Positions 41,907 through 53,948 of a DNA stretch of 64,000 nucleotides are shown piece by piece. The stretch comes from Nymphalis io (taxonomy: Eukaryota > Arthropoda > Insecta > Lepidoptera > Nymphalidae). The first letter of the stretch is position 1. Each line of letters opens with the position of its first letter. The notes under the pieces are model-generated. The model was given only the letters and a program-made list of their open reading frames with translations. It was not told where the DNA came from and did no database searches. A program made the position numbers and the translations under genes. Where the stretch lies: the NCBI RefSeq assembly GCF_905147045.1, contig NC_065910.1, positions 1,054,001 through 1,118,000 of the forward strand, read 5' to 3'.

Positions 41907-42032
41907 ACACCCAGACTCAGGACAAACAGATATGTTCATGCACACAAATGTCTGTCCTGGGTGGGAATCGAACCCACAACCTTCGGCGTGAAAGGCAAGT
42001 GTTCTACCAACCACGCCAACCGGCTCGTCAAA
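41907..42032 (-). repeat. SINE-C, right part (tRNA-like head)
   Basis: ACACCCAGACTCAGGACAAA through GGGAATCGAACCCACAACCT (box B in reverse) to CCAACCGGCTCGTC. Continues the SINE-C half at 35925-36077. Confidence 0.9.
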
Positions 42033-42979
42033 TAGTGTATTATAAGACATATAACTCCATTGGTTCAAAAAAGTTAATGTATAAAGCCTTGTATCAATTT
42101 GTAATTTAGTGGATAGTAATACAATGTTAATGATTTTTATATAATATTATTGTTTTTTTAAAGTTGAGTGATTTTTCTTTTTCTGTCATTATTGATTTGA
42201 CATTCAAAGGTAAGTGAGTTTTGTTTTTATCGTCGTCACTACGTGTATGTTAAAATATTACAATGAAATATATTTTTAATTTGTTCTATCGTGTTCTAGA
42301 TCAAATTTATTAGAGTATAGACTGTAATTAAAGAGATTAAACCAATTTAAAGATATAAATAAAGGAAATTTTATTTTCGATTCAAAATAATGTTGGTTAC
42401 AATTTTAAAGCGTAAAATATTTTTTGCGCTATAGCGAGCTATGCGATCAGTAAAAAGTGAGCCTAGGAAAGGATGACTAGAGGATTACCGTATTTTAAAC
42501 GGGTACGCAGATATTTTTGGGAAGACGCTTTAATTCTATTTTATGACATATAATATTTTATTGTTATAACGTAACCTTTTGTTTTAAAGGTATTGTATCA
42601 ATGAAATGTTTTTATTTTAAATGTAAACTATAAGCGCTTAAAGATTATTCCACCACGCTGCACCGTTGTGAGATGGTTGATACGTGGTAGATGCCACGCA
42701 TGTTGCATGTATCATCTTTAGCATTAATGTGAAATTAATCATAAGCACAAACACATTCAAGGAATATTAAAATTTACAAGTAATATGAAAAATTGCCGAA
42801 AGATTTTTAAGCAATAAATAGTCTAACGGCGATCGATTCCTTTTTAAGGTGTGTTATCATTTGTAAACTTACTGATCGTTTATCATTTAGCAAACAAGCG
42901 TACCTTTACAAATTCTTTAAATTTAGAAACAGAGGGATTTTTGGACTTTATTCGGGCTAAGAGTTTATTTTATTTATAA
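42033..42979. other. AT-rich stretch with a SINE-B scrap
   Basis: 42183-42210 repeats a block seen at 5945 (GTCATTATTGATTTGACATT). 42645-42740 on the minus strand is a degraded SINE-B piece (ATTCCACCACGCTGCACC). No gene seen. Confidence 0.4.
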
Positions 42980-43212
42980 TAGGCGGTCTGGCGAATGGAA
43001 CACATGATGGTAAGTGGTCGACACCACAGCCCATAGACGCTTTGAAAGATATAAACAAAAAGTTAGAATTGATGTCCCTTCTGGCTTATTACACTGGCTA
43101 ACTCATCCTTCAAACCGGAACACGACTAATACTGTGTAGTGCTATGTTGCGGTAGAATATCAGTAGGTGGTATCTCTACAAACAGGATTACAACGAGCTC
43201 TACCACCATAAA
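42980..43212 (-). repeat. SINE-A, degraded copy
   Basis: GGCGGTCTGGCGAATGGAAC, ATGATGGTAAGTGG, CATCCTTCAAACCGGAACAC, TTGCGGTAGAATATCAG, GCTCTACCACC. Old and internally shortened. Confidence 0.75.
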
Positions 43213-44030
43213 ATTATTGATCTTATTTGTTTTAGTTTTTATGTTATGAGTATTACAATTTCATCATTTAAACAGTTTTAATTATTCTAAATATTAAAGA
43301 AATTTAATTTACAACTAAATTTGAATATAGAAAATTATAATAGCTATGTACGTATTACGTTACAATTCTCAATAATTGTTTTGTTTAAAATTCCTAGTTT
43401 TGTTCTTGTTGAGTTCAGTTTATCAATTCATTTAATGTTTCAAATTATCAAAATCAGTGTTATTATTTTATCGCATGAAAATCGTGGTTTATTTTTTCAT
43501 AATGGCACACCGTAAAAAATTTAATACTTTCAGTACATGAAATCACGTAAGAAACAAATTTATTTTTATCGTGATAACAATTAATATTATTGAACCTGTG
43601 ACCTATTTTGATATATTTACGCCAATGTAATTTCACCGTTATATCATCGGTTCTCGATTACAACTCGAATTGAAGGTTTGAAATAGATATTCTAAGTCCT
43701 TTGCCTGGTTTGCAAATAAAAAATACAAAACTGATATCCTCTGATGTTAATGTGACAGATTAGGGATGACAGGTAGTAATGTAGGTTGTCAAAATGAGCA
43801 TATTGCGATTGATGTGTTAAGGGAGTTAGTAAAATACTAAATGGGTACTAAAAGTAATAGTTGCTCCCGTAACAGAAAATTGTAAGGATGGTATGGACGT
43901 ATATGTATGCCGAAGGATGTATTTTTATAAGAAGTGTTGATGTGAATGACAATAAGGACAAAAGAAAGAAATAGAGGAGAAAAAACTGAAGAGGTGTTTT
44001 GTCTTTGGCTATACATATATAATATTATAT
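43213..44030. other. AT-rich non-coding stretch
   Basis: No gene or repeat recognised. Confidence 0.4.
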
Positions 44031-44303
44031 GTAGATAGACAAACATATGGGCCTCCTGATGTTAAGTGGTTACCGCCCATAAAAAGTGGCCATGTAAGAA
44101 ATGTTTACCACTCTCTAAATCGCCAATGCGCAACCAACCTTGGGAACGATTATGTTATGTTCCTTGTGCCTGAAGTTACACTGGCTTATTCACTGTTTAA
44201 ACCGGAACGTAACAATATTAAGCATTGCTGTTTTGCGGTAGAATATTTGGGGAGTGGATGGTATCTACCCAACCGGGCTTGAACAAAGCTATACCACCTA
44301 GTA
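44031..44303 (-). repeat. SINE-A, moderately diverged copy
   Basis: ATATGGGCCTCCTGATGTTA, CGCAACCAACCTTGGGAACG, TTTTGCGGTAGAATATTTGG, GCTATACCACC. The A-tail end is lost. Confidence 0.8.
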
Positions 44304-45370
44304 AAATATATATAGCATATATAAGGGAATATGATTTGTCTTACCAGTATACTATTGAATAATCAAATAAACAGAAAACTTGACAGAAATGTTTAATGCA
44401 ATTTATCATCAGAAGCTGCTGAGAAATAAATCAATTGAGAGAAATATAAATATTATCGGCCGACTATCGGCCGAATAGTAGATTAACAATTTTCTGATGT
44501 CCAAATATTTAAATATTCAAAGTATTTCAATTTAGCTTCAAACCCGAATACGTGGTATTATTAAACCTAATGTAACCTTCATTTCACCTATAACTTATAT
44601 TCAGGTCAAAGTAAATGTTAGGCGAAAAAATACAGAGCTTTTTTTCCGAGCTCCGAAAAAACAAAATATATTTCTATGTAAATATTGTTATTTATATTAT
44701 ATTACATAATAAATGTTTTATTAAATCGAAATTCATATTTGCGTTGAATAATATTTTAAGTTCTAAAATTGAAATTGAAAACGATTTAATATCATTGATA
44801 TATAATGATGCTTATACATTCTAATATTGAAGCTTTTTTGTGTTCGATTTGTCAAAGTTGTCAAGTTGTAAATGCTTCAACATTAGTTTTGTTAAATTCT
44901 TTGAGTATATTTTATGAATATTAAATATTACGGGGGATAGGTGTACAACCCCCTGTACCACCTCGCGGAAACCCATGATTACCGAGATATTCATGATTAA
45001 AGTTTTGAGGTTAAGTCACCTCCGAACTATCATTTGCTATCATTTTAGACTAATATAGTATCAAATTAAATGGAAGGGGTAAGGGGGCTAAAATCAGTTT
45101 CAGGTCCTTTTATTTCTAATGGGGACCGGGTTTCTTTGGTGCAGCTTACTCGTGCCTGGCTGTGACCGTGGATGTAAATAACAAACAAGATGACGTTAGT
45201 TTCGTAAAACTGTTATGATGTAGCCATAAAATTAAAATATATATCATTTAATAACATAACGATAAAAATAAAACACTACTACGCCCCTTCGCTGCGAGGT
45301 GTGCAGAATAAAGCTTTATCAATTCATAAGCGACTTTTTTGTGACTTCTAACTGTCATATAGTACCGAAT
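44304..45370. other. AT-rich non-coding stretch
   Basis: No gene seen. 44935-45180 is slightly GC-richer but has no recognisable feature. Confidence 0.4.
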
Positions 45371-45670
45371 ACTGGTGGTAGGGCTTTGTGCAAGCTCGTC
45401 TGGGTAGGTACCACCCACTCGTCAAATATTCTACCGCAAAACAGCAATACTTGATATTGTTGTGTTCCGGTTTGAAGGGTGAGTGAGCCAGTGTAATTAC
45501 AGGCACAAGGGACATAAAATCTTAGTTCCCAAGGTTGGTGGCGCATTGGCTATAAGCGATGGTTGACATTTCTTACAATGCCAATGTCTAAGGGCGTTTG
45601 GTGACCGCTTACCATCAGGTGGCCCATATGCTCGTCCGCCTTCCTATTCTATAAAAAAAAAAAAGAAAAG
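45371..45670 (+). repeat. SINE-A, complete copy (reference)
   Basis: ACTGGTGGTAGGGCTTTGTG start and CGCCTTCCTATTCTATAAAA tail, 300 bp, with all internal blocks. The clearest forward copy outside another element. Confidence 0.9.
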
Positions 45671-46080
45671 AATATTCCCAGAGGCCATGATTACATCACA
45701 AACTACAAGCAACTTGGTGAGTTCAATTTGACACAAGTACTTATCGACTGCACCGTTGATTTTATCGTACGTTGTAACTCTGAACTTGGGTGTCCTTACA
45801 GGAATTAATTGGTAACTTCGATTAGTATTTTGTAGGATGTCGGTTTTACGTAAATTGATTATGACATACGACATATAATATTCTAATTAAAGATTTAATA
45901 TATTTTTATAACAACGATGCATTGCTCGCGTACACTTTGCATGTGATGCTCGGAGTTGGTACTTTAATTATCGCTTTGAGACTATTTTGTTGCCCGGAAA
46001 AAACTAATGACATTTTTGATCTTTGAGCCAATAAGGTTAGTATAATTGATATAATTAGATAAACATCAATTACATGTGTT
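45671..46080. other. AT-rich non-coding stretch
   Basis: No gene seen. Confidence 0.4.
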
Positions 46081-46195
46081 ATTGCGTTCCGGTTAAATGG
46101 TTGAGTGAGCCGATGACATTGAAGCCACAAGGGACGATTTCAGAGATCCCATGGCTGACATCACATCGGCAGCATAAGGAGAAAAATGTCAATTT
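46081..46195 (+). repeat. SINE-A, degraded fragment
   Basis: GCGTTCCGGTTAAATGGTTGA, GTGAGCCGATGACATTGAAG, CCACAAGGGACG. Middle part only. Confidence 0.5.
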
Positions 46196-46239
46196 CTATA
46201 GTTGAATTTGATTTATCATCAGTTCATCATTTATTTTAT

Positions 46240-46390
46240 TGTTACCCCTGTCGGGCCAATAATAAGTTTTTGGGTTTTGTTATCTAAAATTCTCAGTAGC
46301 AGTCTTTTGGTAGTATGAATGGAGTATACTCCCATGCCTCGCAAAGCACGTACAGCCATTGGTCCTGCACCTGAAATATTTCCGACGGTG
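46240..46390 (+). repeat. SINE-E fragment
   Basis: AAGTTTTTGGGTTTTGTTAT, ATTCTCAGTAGCAGTC, GTATGAATGGAGTATACTCC, GCCATTGGTCCTGCACCTGA. The same order as at 51.2 kb. The 73-codon minus-strand frame here is an accident of the repeat. Confidence 0.7.
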
Positions 46391-48612
46391 ATCCATTCAA
46401 ATTTATTCTCGCTTCTTTTACATAGTTCTGAGCAATGGAAAGAAAATAGCAATTAAATTAAACAAGAATACGAACGCTTTGTGGAGATTAAAAGAAAACA
46501 TTTACAAAAAAAAAAACATATACATATATCACATAAACTTTTATATTTATAAAATTAAATCCAAGAAAAATATTTCTTGTTCCAAATACAAATAAAAATA
46601 TCGTCATACAAAAGTCTTTCTAATGTCGATAACGACAGACAACGTTCGTAAACAAGCCTTCTTTAGTGCGTTGTTCGAAGCGATGTGAACCATGGACAAA
46701 CTAATATTTTCTTTGCAACTTGTAAATACTTCTTACTGGGTGTTATCTTTCGTTCTTGCTCTTGTATTTAAGATTTATTTATATTTTTCTTTATAGCATT
46801 CGTAGCACTAAGAAGAATATAAGTTATTATCGCTTTGTAAGGAAACACTGAGAGAATTATTTACGCTAAGTAAACTGTGAATACAGATAGTATGCTAATA
46901 TTACAATAGGTATAAGTTAGAATCGCTTCCAAAGGCATCTTTATATTTTTTAACAAATGAAACGTCATTACAATCTTGCTCTATATAGTAAGGCGTGAAT
47001 GAAAGTGAACTAAATGTATTAAATACAACGAGAATATAATATGTTCGAATATTTTTAAATTTTTTGAAAGAGCAAAACCTTTTTCTGGTTTTGTTTAAAT
47101 TTAGTTTTTTTTAATAAACATATAATTTAAATTTAATTAAACCTTTATTCTGACTAATGGTAAGTTATGACTTTTAAAATGTCTTGATGCTGGATTTCCA
47201 ATAAAATTAGAAAAAAAATATTCTTCATACATTATAAATACAGGGAAAACATTAACTGCGATTTTCATCGAAATTCAAGCGGAAACACAAGATTAGCTCA
47301 TTTTAGATTTTAATATATTCTAAAACAGTGTATTTTATATCATTTTTGGTTCACTAATTCGTCTATTTTAAATAGAATGCGTTAGTATGAAAATGTTCAA
47401 TGTTGCTGTCTTCAGACATTCCGTAATCGTGCAGGCAGCCGAAATTATTCAGAGGCATTGATTTTTTCTAAATTTGGAATGAGTTATTTTCTTCGCTTCT
47501 AAACTAATCGGTTCGCTGGTTATTTAAATTTTAGTTGAATAGCCAAAATACTCGTTTTGTACCGAGTATATGTGTGAGATTTTAATTAAGCTCAATATGA
47601 GAAATATTGCATCTACCAAAAACTACTTTTATTTAACTGCACACGGTTATTTATGGGGTACTTAAGACGCTCTATAGTATGGATTTGAATTTAAAATAGG
47701 TAGGCCTTAAATCACCAATGTGCCACCGATCTTGGAAACGAAGAATTTAGGTGAACTTAATGTTTCTGAGTGTAGATAGTAAAACGCATTAGTCTTGCTT
47801 TAATAATTGTCAAAAATTTACTAAATATTCTAAAAAAACTGGTATTTCCACTATTCCTTCTTAGTTTTTTCCAGATATATCTGGTTATTTTACGATACAC
47901 AATCTTTACTAGCAGAATGAAATTGAATATTTTTTATATAGCTCCAGTACTTCAAAGTTATACACAAAAAAGTAAGTCATAATAAATAAAAAGTCATGAA
48001 ATGAAAACAGGTGGAAAAGAAAATTTGAATAAAACGATATACGGCTTATAAATGTAATCGATTCAAACGATTCCTAAATATTTAGCACCCAATAAAATCG
48101 ACTTGCGTTTATTTGTTAAGACATTCTCACTGGCAAGTGTAAACGCGATAAAATAAAGATTTTACTATCACAATTGAAATTCCTACTCAGTTTAATTTTA
48201 AAGTAATTTCATTATTTCGTTCCTTTATCTCATAAACAAGCGAGTTAGGACAAAAATATCTTTGTTTTCAGATCTGTTTTTGAGATGAATAAACTTTTTG
48301 AGTACCATGTTTCTGTTTTAAGTAGTTTAATGAAAATCTATTTGAGTTTCAAAGTGTGATTCTATTTAACCGAGTGGAAAAAGAACGTTTCTTCTTTAAG
48401 GGTCGTACACAGTAGCCGTTAACTGTACAACGTAGCGGTTTGTTAATATCCCTTCCATTTTTCTTTAACACACCGGCTTGACTTCTCTTCTTTAGGCAGA
48501 AGGTTTTGAGTTCATTTATTTACCTACTCCAATGTTGTGGTATATAGTGGCAGAACTTAATCCAATGAATGCTGTTCGTTACCACTGAACACCATTAGCA
48601 GATGACATTTTT
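46391..48612. other. AT-rich non-coding stretch
   Basis: 47698-47752 on the minus strand is a scrap of SINE-A (CACCAATGTGCCACCGATCT). 48490-48600 weakly recalls SINE-B. No gene seen over more than 2 kb. Confidence 0.4.
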
Positions 48613-48670
48613 TGGTGGTAGGGCTTTATGTAAGCTCGTTTGGTTAGGCACCATAGATTTATTGTGGATT
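48613..48670 (+). repeat. SINE-A, 5' end fragment
   Basis: TTGGTGGTAGGGCTTTATGT and AAGCTCGTTTGGTTAGGCACC. Only the first 50 bases. Confidence 0.6.
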
Positions 48671-50194
48671 CTTGGTGGGCCAAGCAGATTCACCTGTTCT
48701 ACCTACTGGATCCTCGGCAATTGCTTGGTCATCTCGGCTCTAGGGTTGAACGTTTGTAGATTAAAATTTGTAAGCATCTATCATCACGTATCATCACTTC
48801 TTGATTAAATTATTGTGTGTTCGCAAATCAAACTCGATTTATATATGTATAGTTTATATCACAAAACCTTACATTATTTATATTAAAATTTTAAAAACAA
48901 AAATATTATGTATGATTTTTGTTACATTCAAATATAACTATTTTATTTTAGTTCATTCCCAATGGTAAAATAAAACAAAAATAGTTCCGAAAACTTTTTT
49001 CGTTCAGAAATCTCTCGAGATATTTTTTTCGTTTCTATCCCAATTTCGCCATGTTGGAGTAATAAACGAATTTTCTAGAAGACTTTTATACGAGGCAAGT
49101 TAAAAACTTTCGATTCTTGTCTTATGCGAAGATATTATTCTTTCTAAGTTTGTTTGTTTGGAATTGATATTATACAAGTATACGAGTACATTTTAAATAT
49201 TCCATTATTAAAAAAAAATCTCGATAGCTACTGTAAGCTACACTTCGACCAATACGACAGTAGCGGGTTCGATCCTGTGGGCATCATCTTTCGAACTCCT
49301 AACACAAATTTTACTTATTAGAAGTATAAATAAGACTATAAGTAATTACGTTATTACAAATGAACACATATTTAAGTACTCAATGTATACATAAAATGCA
49401 AAAATAATATTAATGACAATTTTAATCCTACAATTCTGAGTAATAACCTACAAAAATATTTCTATTGTGTCACAATTAAACATTTTGTTTGATCAAAACA
49501 TTGAAATTTGTTTCCATAGTGACAATTGTTTAAAACTGTGTTACGATGATTCCAAGAAAATAAGTAATTAAAACTATAAATAGGTATTTACTTTTTATGT
49601 TTTTAATATATACCTAGCTACCCTTCCTCTCATAAGGGTCTAAGAGGTCTTACTCATTTAATTATCATCACCCGTGTATTTCCCGTAATTTCCAATATAT
49701 ATAAATACATTGCAAATAGGATAATATATATCTGCTTTTAATCTAGGTAGGTATGTCAGTCATCATCATGTCAGTGTACACTTCTTAGTCTCTCCTCAGT
49801 CCGTAATTAGTTTAAGGAACATGATAGCAGAGTGGGGCTCACTATTATTCCCACTATTATTATTTATTCCATGATCGAGGGTTCCTGGAATTTATTGGCT
49901 ATTAAATACAGTATTACTATATGTTTGCGATAAGACGAGTTCGGAGTGAGATCGACTTTTGCCTTATGATAGACGTATAACAGAGAAATATATATTTCTA
50001 ATCTTGATGAAGTATAAAAGCAAGAGGAAAAAATAAACTATCTTATATTAAGTGGTTACTTCCGACCATAATCACTATGTATGGTGCTGACTAACCATGG
50101 CGTCTTAGTTGTCATGTCATGTAATTACACTCTTTATCTCATACCGCGTGCTTTTAAAACGCATTGCAACTTGGAGGTAATAATGATTCGAATG
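48671..50194. other. AT-rich non-coding stretch
   Basis: 49230-49275 contains GTAGCGGGTTCGATCCTGTG, a box-B-like motif that may mark an old tRNA-derived SINE. No gene seen. Confidence 0.35.
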
Positions 50195-50340
50195 TCAAAA
50201 ACAAAATATATGTTATTCAAGTAGTACTAACAAGATTATGATAAAGGATTAGATTGAACGTAAAGCTACCACCGTTTCAGTATTTAGATTCTATGGCGAA
50301 GAACCGGTAAGAAACTTATTGGTTACTCTTTTTCTCAAAT
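50195..50340 (+). repeat. Repeat D copy
   Basis: AAACAAAATATATGTTATTC, AAGCTACCACCGTTTCAG, ATTCTATGGCGAAGAACCGG, AAGAAACTTATTGG. The hairpin arms are partly mutated. Confidence 0.7.
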
Positions 50341-51064
50341 GTAATACATAGTGTGATTTATACATTAAGAGGGTTTATACATATAGCAAAATTTATTTTA
50401 TTTTATTTTGTATGGGTAAATTCAGTTCAAAAATAAAAATATGAAATTTGAGTAGTATTACTAAATAGAATTTTCCACATAGAAAAAAAAAACACGAAAT
50501 GTCCTCTAATCTTTACTTTTTTTATTTATAATCAAGATGCTATAGGTTATTAGGAGACAAAAGTTAGATATTATTTAATAACGATAAAAATCTTTTGTCG
50601 CTTACTACATTTTCTTTCCGCGAAAGACCACATTGTCTGTCGCATGTCACCCATACTTCAGATATATATTTGTTTCTTATATCAGTAGCTGCGGCGCTGT
50701 TGAGACGAAGGACAACGGAAATAAATTACAGCGCTTTGTATTAATTTTCATATCATAGTTAAAAGATGATATTCTTCAAAATAATTTGTGCAACATGAAA
50801 AAAAAAATGTTGTTGTAGATAGAAAAAGCATAGGAATATGATCAATGAGTGGGGCATGTAGGAGACGCGCAGGTGAAATCTGAAAATTTGCTGTCTTTAA
50901 GCGCGTTGTTAAGCTAGCCAATAGACCAGCCGTACTAAAAAAAATAAAGGGTACAAAGTAAAAATGTGTAACATTTTTTTCTTGTTTTTGATCCACTATT
51001 TTAGATAGAAAACAGTACTGTGTGTACTTTACTGTGTACTGTGTTATTGTAAACCAAAACACAG
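50341..51064. other. AT-rich non-coding stretch
   Basis: A 104-codon minus-strand frame at 50748-51062 shows no recognisable domain and is probably chance. Confidence 0.4.
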
Positions 51065-51195
51065 CGTCTTACTTCCCAAGGTTGGTGGCATATTGATGTA
51101 TGGAATGGTCAATATTTCTTACGGCGCCAATGTCTATGGGAGTTATTGTCCACTTCCTATGAGGTGGCCCATCCACCCGTCCAATAGTGTAAAAA
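51065..51195 (+). repeat. SINE-A, 3' half
   Basis: CTTCCCAAGGTTGGTGGCAT, TTACGGCGCCAATGTCTATG, GAGGTGGCCCATCCACCCGT, then an A-run leading directly into SINE-E. Confidence 0.75.
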
Positions 51196-51199
51196 AAAC

Positions 51200-51395
51200 T
51201 GCCTCGTTGATCTAATGACTTGATGTAAGGCCGCAGACTCGAATCCTAATAAAAAGTTATTGGGTTTTTCTGTCAGAAAATTCTCAGTAGCAGTCCGAAG
51301 TCTGGAAGTTGGAAGTGTATACAATCCCGTGTCTTGGAAACCACGTAAAGCTGTTGGTCCTGCGCCTGAATTCTTTCCTGGGGCTGAAATCGGTC
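51200..51395 (+). repeat. SINE-E, tRNA-headed copy
   Basis: The head CTGCCTCGTTGATCTAATG has a box-A-like stretch and GACTCGAATCC is box B. The body has CAGTAGCAGTCCGAAGTCTG, GGAAGTTGGAAGTGTATAC and GTTGGTCCTGCGCCTGAATT. Confidence 0.75.
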
Positions 51396-51835
51396 TAGAG
51401 GACATTATTATTAGTATAAAAAAAACTTTAACTGATAATCCGTAGAGACTTTTTACGCAAACTAGTTTATTAATTAACTTATTTTTTTTTCCAGATAACG
51501 GCTAGTTTATTCCTCGACCAGGTGAACAAAGGTAATTAATAAATAATATTAATTCAATATTAGATTTACTATTTAAAATACGCAATAATATTATATTTAA
51601 ATTATTAAAGAACTACTTATTTTTCTGAAGCTTCTCGCAATCCGAATTTTAGATAAAGTTGATTAAATTTTATATTTAATAGTTTTAGAGGTCTTTAAAC
51701 TAAGAACAATAATTATTTATGATATATCTTTGTTATTACAAAGACTTATTTCTTACAAAAGAGAGATAAAGCTTTCATATTATGTCTGGTTTTGCTAGAA
51801 AATTCGAAAAATAAATTGTGCTAAAATGAATGCTA
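51396..51835. other. AT-rich non-coding stretch
   Basis: No gene seen. Confidence 0.4.
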
Positions 51836-52002
51836 GATTTTAAGGGTAAGTGAGACAGTGTGACAAAACATAGCATAACTAGGTTGGTGGTGTATTGTGA
51901 TATAAGTGATGTTTAATATTTCTTGCAGTAGTAATGTCTATGGGCGGTGGTGACCATTTACCAACAAGAGGCCCATTTACCAGTCGACCTACCTATTTGA
52001 AA
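51836..52002 (+). repeat. SINE-A, degraded copy
   Basis: TTTAAGGGTAAGTGAGACAG, GGTTGGTGGTGTATTGTGAT, AATGTCTATGGGCGGTGGTG, GACCTACCTATTT. Confidence 0.7.
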
Positions 52003-52480
52003 TTAAATAAATATACATACTATTTATGTTACAATACCGAATTAAATATAATATATTATTAATATAATTCGTCATAAAAACAAATAGCAAGGGTGCCTCT
52101 AAAAGTATTTCAACCAAATGTTACGACTATCTCTAAGTGGCTTACTCCTACGTTACAGATCTCCCCCTATTTTATTATAACCGTTATGATTACGTTCTCT
52201 CGTTTGCAGTTGGGGAGTCAATATTTACCCCTATTTAGATGCTTAAACGTGAGGGTGTTGATAGTGATAGTAGGTAATAAAACGAAAATTGATTTTTCTT
52301 ATTAAGTAATTTGTTTAATTTGATAATTGATTTTAACGGTACCATTCGAGTCAAATAGCGATATACCGTTTTTGAGAAAGGTATGTAAAACGATCATTTC
52401 ATATGTTTTATATATGTCCTTTTCAGTGTCCCCGACAACACGTATGCAAAATTTCATGATGATCGGACGAGTAGTTAAGC
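52003..52480. other. AT-rich DNA with a dispersed-repeat scrap
   Basis: 52435-52475 (CAACACGTATGCAAAATTTC, GATGATCGGACGAGTAGTTA) is a piece of the same repeat group as that at 56.9 kb. No gene seen. Confidence 0.4.
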
Positions 52481-52489
52481 ATAACGTAG

Positions 52490-52665
52490 ACATCGCCAAT
52501 GCGCTACCTAACTTGGAAACTAAAATGTTATGTCCCTTGTGCTTGTAGTTGCTCACTCATCCTGCAAACCGAAACACAACAATGCTAAGTATTTTTGTTT
52601 AGCGGTAGAATATCTGATGAGATGAGAGGGTGGTTTACTAAACGGGCATTCACAAAGCCACCAAG
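52490..52665 (-). repeat. SINE-A, degraded copy
   Basis: CATCGCCAATGCGCTACCTA, AATGTTATGTCCCTTGTGCT, GCGGTAGAATATCTGATGAG, CACAAAGCCACCAAG. The A-tail end is missing. Confidence 0.75.
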
Positions 52666-53033
52666 CAAAACTTGGACAGAGGGTTTATTGCATAGCGTCA
52701 CAATTTTCAGTCAAATATTTCATTGATAAGAGTGTAGTTAAAGAGTAATTTAATTTAAAAAGTTAACGGTATTAAAAATGAATATCAATAAAAAATATCG
52801 TAAAGGGTCACTTTAAAAATGTAGAAGCCGTATTTATAACAAACACACTCGTAAAATAAACATAAACCAACTAATGACGTTATTATGTACTGTTTGTGTT
52901 AAAAGCTGTTGTAAAATACGTTTGGGAGAGAATTTAAATTCAAACGATAATAGATTTAAAGATAAAGTAAATGAGAGTAATCCAGTCTTGATTGTGTGAA
53001 GTGCCGATGTATTGATAACAGCCGGAGTATCGA
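52666..53033. other. AT-rich non-coding stretch
   Basis: No gene seen. Confidence 0.4.
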
Positions 53034-53135
53034 CAGGCACAAGGGACATATTTTAGTTTCGAACGTTGATGGCGTATTGGCGATGTAAGGAACGTTTAAT
53101 ATTTCTTACTGTGCTTTTTTCTATGGGTGATGATA
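53034..53135 (+). repeat. SINE-A, 3' half, degraded
   Basis: AGGCACAAGGGACATATTTT, GATGGCGTATTGGCGATGTA, TTTAATATTTCTTACTGTGC. Confidence 0.65.
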
Positions 53136-53421
53136 AAAAAATAAAATACGTAATAACAATTAAAACAAAAAAGAAAGATGACAACGAAATTCCTTTCGTT
53201 ATATATGTAACAGTTTTACCTATTTAATCAAAAGCATTTTAAAATAGATATATCAATTGAGAAATACCTAGTATTAATTTAGTTTATGAATCAAAACATT
53301 TTATTATTAATTATTTAAGGCAGTAATTTTAGGGACAATGGGATTGACGTGCCTGTGTAGGACAAAAGTCCCTAAATTAAATAAAGAAAAAAAAGTAATT
53401 TAAACTTAAACAGCACATTAA
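53136..53421. other. AT-rich non-coding DNA
   Basis: Nothing recognised. Confidence 0.4.
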
Positions 53422-53570
53422 TTTTTTTTTACACTTAATAGGCCAACGTTTGACCGTTGACTTACCTGATGGTAAGCATCGACACGGTCTAGATTGTAGC
53501 ACGCTTGCCTAGAAGAAACCTGTCTACTCTGGATTTGAAGACACCAACGTTGTACCTTGGTAATCAGAAG
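53422..53570 (-). mobile_element. CR1/jockey-like LINE 3' end (family 2)
   Basis: Poly(T), then in reverse GACCGTTGACTTACCTGATG and GTAAGCATCGACACGGTCTA, followed by the last coding codons (GTAGCACGCTTGCCTAGAAG). Matches the 3' end of the element at 16.6-17.3 kb closely. Strongly 5'-truncated. Confidence 0.8.
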
Positions 53571-53839
53571 TCTTGTATTGATTGGTTTGTGATGACAACA
53601 TTAAAGTAGATAATCCCTGAATGAACCTGATGAAGGAAAATTGGGAGATATGATCGCGATTCAGACAGCCTAGCGAGTGTCCAGAGTGTAACGTGCATTA
53701 AGCAACTTCGTCCGAATAAATGTTCCTTGCCTCAATCAATCAAAAATATATTGCGAATTATTTTTGAGTGCATAGAAGTAAATAAATTGATTTATAAATA
53801 CATGAGAATAGAGATTTATATACAGTATAAAACCTGTAT
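53571..53839. other. Non-coding DNA
   Basis: Nothing recognised. Confidence 0.35.
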
Positions 53840-53925
53840 TGTACCTGGGTGTAATTATCTATATAAGTATGTATTTACAAAAGTAAAGTAGTATATGTAG
53901 TATATCAGTTGTCTGGTTTGCGTAT
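53840..53925 (+). repeat. SINE-C, 3' fragment
   Basis: CTGGGTGTAATTATCTATAT, AAGTATGTATTTACAAAAG, ATATCAGTTGTCTGGTTT. Headless. Confidence 0.7.
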
Positions 53926-53948
53926 ACACTTGGGCATTAAAATTTGTC

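Noticed and set aside
46231..46452. Minus-strand 73-codon frame resembling one at 51157-51405
   Set aside because: The resemblance comes from both lying across SINE-E copies, not from a protein family.
50748..51062. 104-codon minus-strand frame
   Set aside because: Low-complexity Phe/Ser/Thr composition, no motif, and no conserved neighbour; consistent with chance in AT-rich DNA.
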